This document shows positions 62,461-64,000 of a stretch of DNA of 64,000 nucleotides, in pieces. The stretch lies in NCBI GenBank assembly GCA_001661515.1, contig LUVW01000023.1:659551-723550 (forward strand), read 5' to 3'. The notes beneath the pieces were generated by a model that worked only from the letters and a program-made list of their open reading frames with translations, was not told the origin of the DNA and did not search any database. The stretch comes from Capniomyces stellatus. Its lineage: Eukaryota > Kickxellomycota > Harpellomycetes > Harpellales > Legeriomycetaceae. The translations under genes were made by a program, and so were the position numbers. Every line of letters starts with the position of its first letter. The first letter of the stretch is position 1.

Positions 62461-63735
62461 TTTCTTTAACTTTCTCTTCTTTTTAATTCACTCGTCTTGT
62501 TCTTTCACTGTTTTTACTCCCAACAAGCATCCTTTCCTCTACCTCTATTCCTTCAATTTTTTACTACTCGCTTATTATCAAAGATATAAGCTGCTTTCCA
62601 TTAATTATACTTGTATATTCAATTCTAGTTTTGTTCTTGATTTGGTAACAGATAGTTGATGTTTCATTTGATTATTTGTGTTCCTATTTCAACTCTTCTT
62701 TTTTTTTAGTTGCTTTATTTATCTTTAATTTATTTTTTGAAATTAATAAATAAATCCAAAAAAACAAACCCTTTTTTATTTTTAACTCACTAATTTCCCT
62801 ACTCTTTTTTTGTTCTTTTCCTAATTTGACAACAGTTCCTTCAGACGTTTTTTTTTTTTGTTTTATCTAACTTTGCAAGCCTTCAAAATAATAATTTGTA
62901 AACTCAGTGAAACAAAAGCTAATCGTGCATATTGATCTTTTTCTTTCTTGCTTCAAGTTTGTATTGAATAAATAGCCTCGCTTTTCCCTAAGCTAATTCT
63001 ATCTCTCTTTTGACAAAAAACTAAAATTAACTGCTTTGATATACCACAGATATGTCTACCCACCCTTCCTTTGTCTAATTTATCACCTTGTTGCAACAAC
63101 CTCACAACCTTACGACCTCACAACTCTGGTGGTCTATTTCTTTTGCACCACTTAATTGTATTACCCTGTTATATATTACTAAATTGTTTTATTTCGGCCA
63201 ATGACAATCAGGACCGGGATAAACCCTATTTACTCGAGAATACTTTTCAGTACTGCACTATTCTGATTTGCATAATTTTTTTTTAAAGCTTTTGTAGGGT
63301 TCTTTTTTTTGTTCACAAATTCATCCTGTCCGTTTTTCATTTATATTTTCGTCTTGCTTTTAAATTGTACCAAAGTACAAGGTCGAACTTTTGCTTTTTG
63401 CTCAATCATTTAAAGCAAAGCATATTTATTTGCTTTTAGATTACTTACCACACCACTGTTAATTGAACTTGAGAAACAAAGAAAAATCGACAACTCGAAT
63501 AGTAAAAAAGTAATAATAATAAATACGCCGGTTTAAAAAGGGAGAGCAAACACCAAAGAAATAAAATAGGATTCAAGAGTAGAAAGCAAAACAACATTCA
63601 ATCTAACCATTAATCCATCCCAATTCATCCTTCCAACATAAAAGGATTTCGATCTTGAAAAAAAATCCTTGACAACAGAAGAATATAGCAATAGCGAGCG
63701 AATCGATAAATACTTGATCCAAAAAAAAGATAAAA
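62461..63735. other. Divergent intergenic region
   Basis: Shared upstream region of the ASH-like gene (-) and DPH3 (+). T/C-rich next to the ASH-like start and A-rich for the last 250 bases before DPH3. No gene seen. Confidence 0.55.
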
Positions 63736-63840
63736 ATGTCTGTGTACGACGAGGTAGAAATAGAAGACATGGAGTTTGATGAGGATATGCAGATTTACCA
63801 CTATCCTTGCCCATGTGGAGACATGTTCCAAATCACAATG
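63736..63840 (+). CDS. DPH3: Dph3/Kti11 first exon, truncated by window end
   Basis: 35 codons from ATG to a GTAATT donor at 63841. The start [15 protein letters not shown], then [15 protein letters not shown], is the N-terminal part of the CSL zinc-finger protein Dph3 (Kti11). CPC (Cys25 and Cys27) gives the first metal-ligand pair. Dph3 is an electron donor for diphthamide synthesis on eEF2 with Dph1-Dph2, and supports Elongator-dependent tRNA wobble modification. The second ligand pair (CPSC) and the C-terminus are not found before the window ends, so the next exon lies at or beyond 64,000. The whole protein is about 80 residues in the family. Confidence 0.9.
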
Positions 63841-64000
63841 GTAATTATTGCTGAATCCTTGACTGCTTGTTTAAAACTCCTGAATCTTAATTTACCAGCT
63901 TGGATTATATAAAGTGTATTCGTATTTAAATTTGACTCAAATTAAATGTAGTATTATTATGTTTTTAACCAAGTTCTATTTCTTTTGTTTTTTTTTTACA

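Overview
The window is nuclear DNA of a fungus. The genes are eukaryotic: small spliceosomal introns, mitochondrial presequences, and a cytokinesis, ESCRT-III, Golgi and myotubularin gene set that matches ascomycete proteins best. One example is a myotubularin whose N-terminus resembles that of S. cerevisiae Ymr1. Introns are far commoner than in S. cerevisiae (about 32 in eight genes, 0 in the rest), and intergenic DNA is AT-rich and long (up to 4 kb). I favour an intron-rich ascomycete yeast (early-diverging Saccharomycotina or Taphrinomycotina), but the sequence does not settle the lineage. No mobile element, CRISPR array, virus or prophage is visible.

Layout. 0-5.5 kb: mitochondrial ribosomal protein uS11m (+), facing a four-exon myotubularin phosphatase (-), then tRNA-Glu(UUC) (-). 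8.4-12.1 kb: a C2-domain protein of the Inn1/Fic1 type (+), convergent with the five-exon ESCRT-III gene DID2/CHMP1 (-). 14.9-17.9 kb: 5-aminolevulinate synthase HEM1 (+), convergent with a bacterial-type, mitochondrially targeted elongation factor P (-). 19.5-23.9 kb: a 13-exon gene that joins a HOOK domain to a choline-transporter-like (CTL/SLC44) membrane protein. 24.3-24.9 kb: SFT2-type Golgi membrane protein (-). 26.2-29.5 kb: Pumilio (PUF) RNA-binding protein (-). 33.8-34.6 kb: an unrecognised cysteine-containing secreted protein (-). 38.5-44.3 kb: IQGAP (+). 44.9-46.0 kb: mitochondrial ribosome recycling factor (+). 46.3-46.9 kb: small SET-domain protein (-). 47.5-48.9 kb: six-exon quinoid dihydropteridine reductase (-). 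49.6-51.1 kb: amino-acid permease of the Mup1/LAT type (-). 55.3-62.5 kb: a 2,378-residue protein with ASH-like beta-sandwich domains (-). 63.7 kb to the edge: first exon of DPH3/KTI11 (+).

Themes. Three genes serve mitochondrial translation (uS11m, EF-P, ribosome recycling factor). HEM1 supplies heme. The Inn1-like C2 protein and IQGAP belong to the cytokinetic ring in yeasts. Myotubularin, DID2, SFT2 and the HOOK-CTL protein all concern endomembranes. There is no operon logic; neighbours are independent transcription units.

The most unusual object is the HOOK-CTL gene. All 13 exons join in one continuous frame (959 residues), and the coding-like linker has no usable ATG of its own before residue 282, so it depends on the HOOK exons. 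Other points of note are GC-AG introns used at least three times, EF-P with arginine at its loop tip, a dihydropteridine reductase in a yeast-like genome, a giant ASH-like protein, and hexanucleotide microsatellites that encode dipeptide repeats in at least four proteins. Gene models were built by hand from splice signals, phase and family alignment from memory; transcripts were not available.
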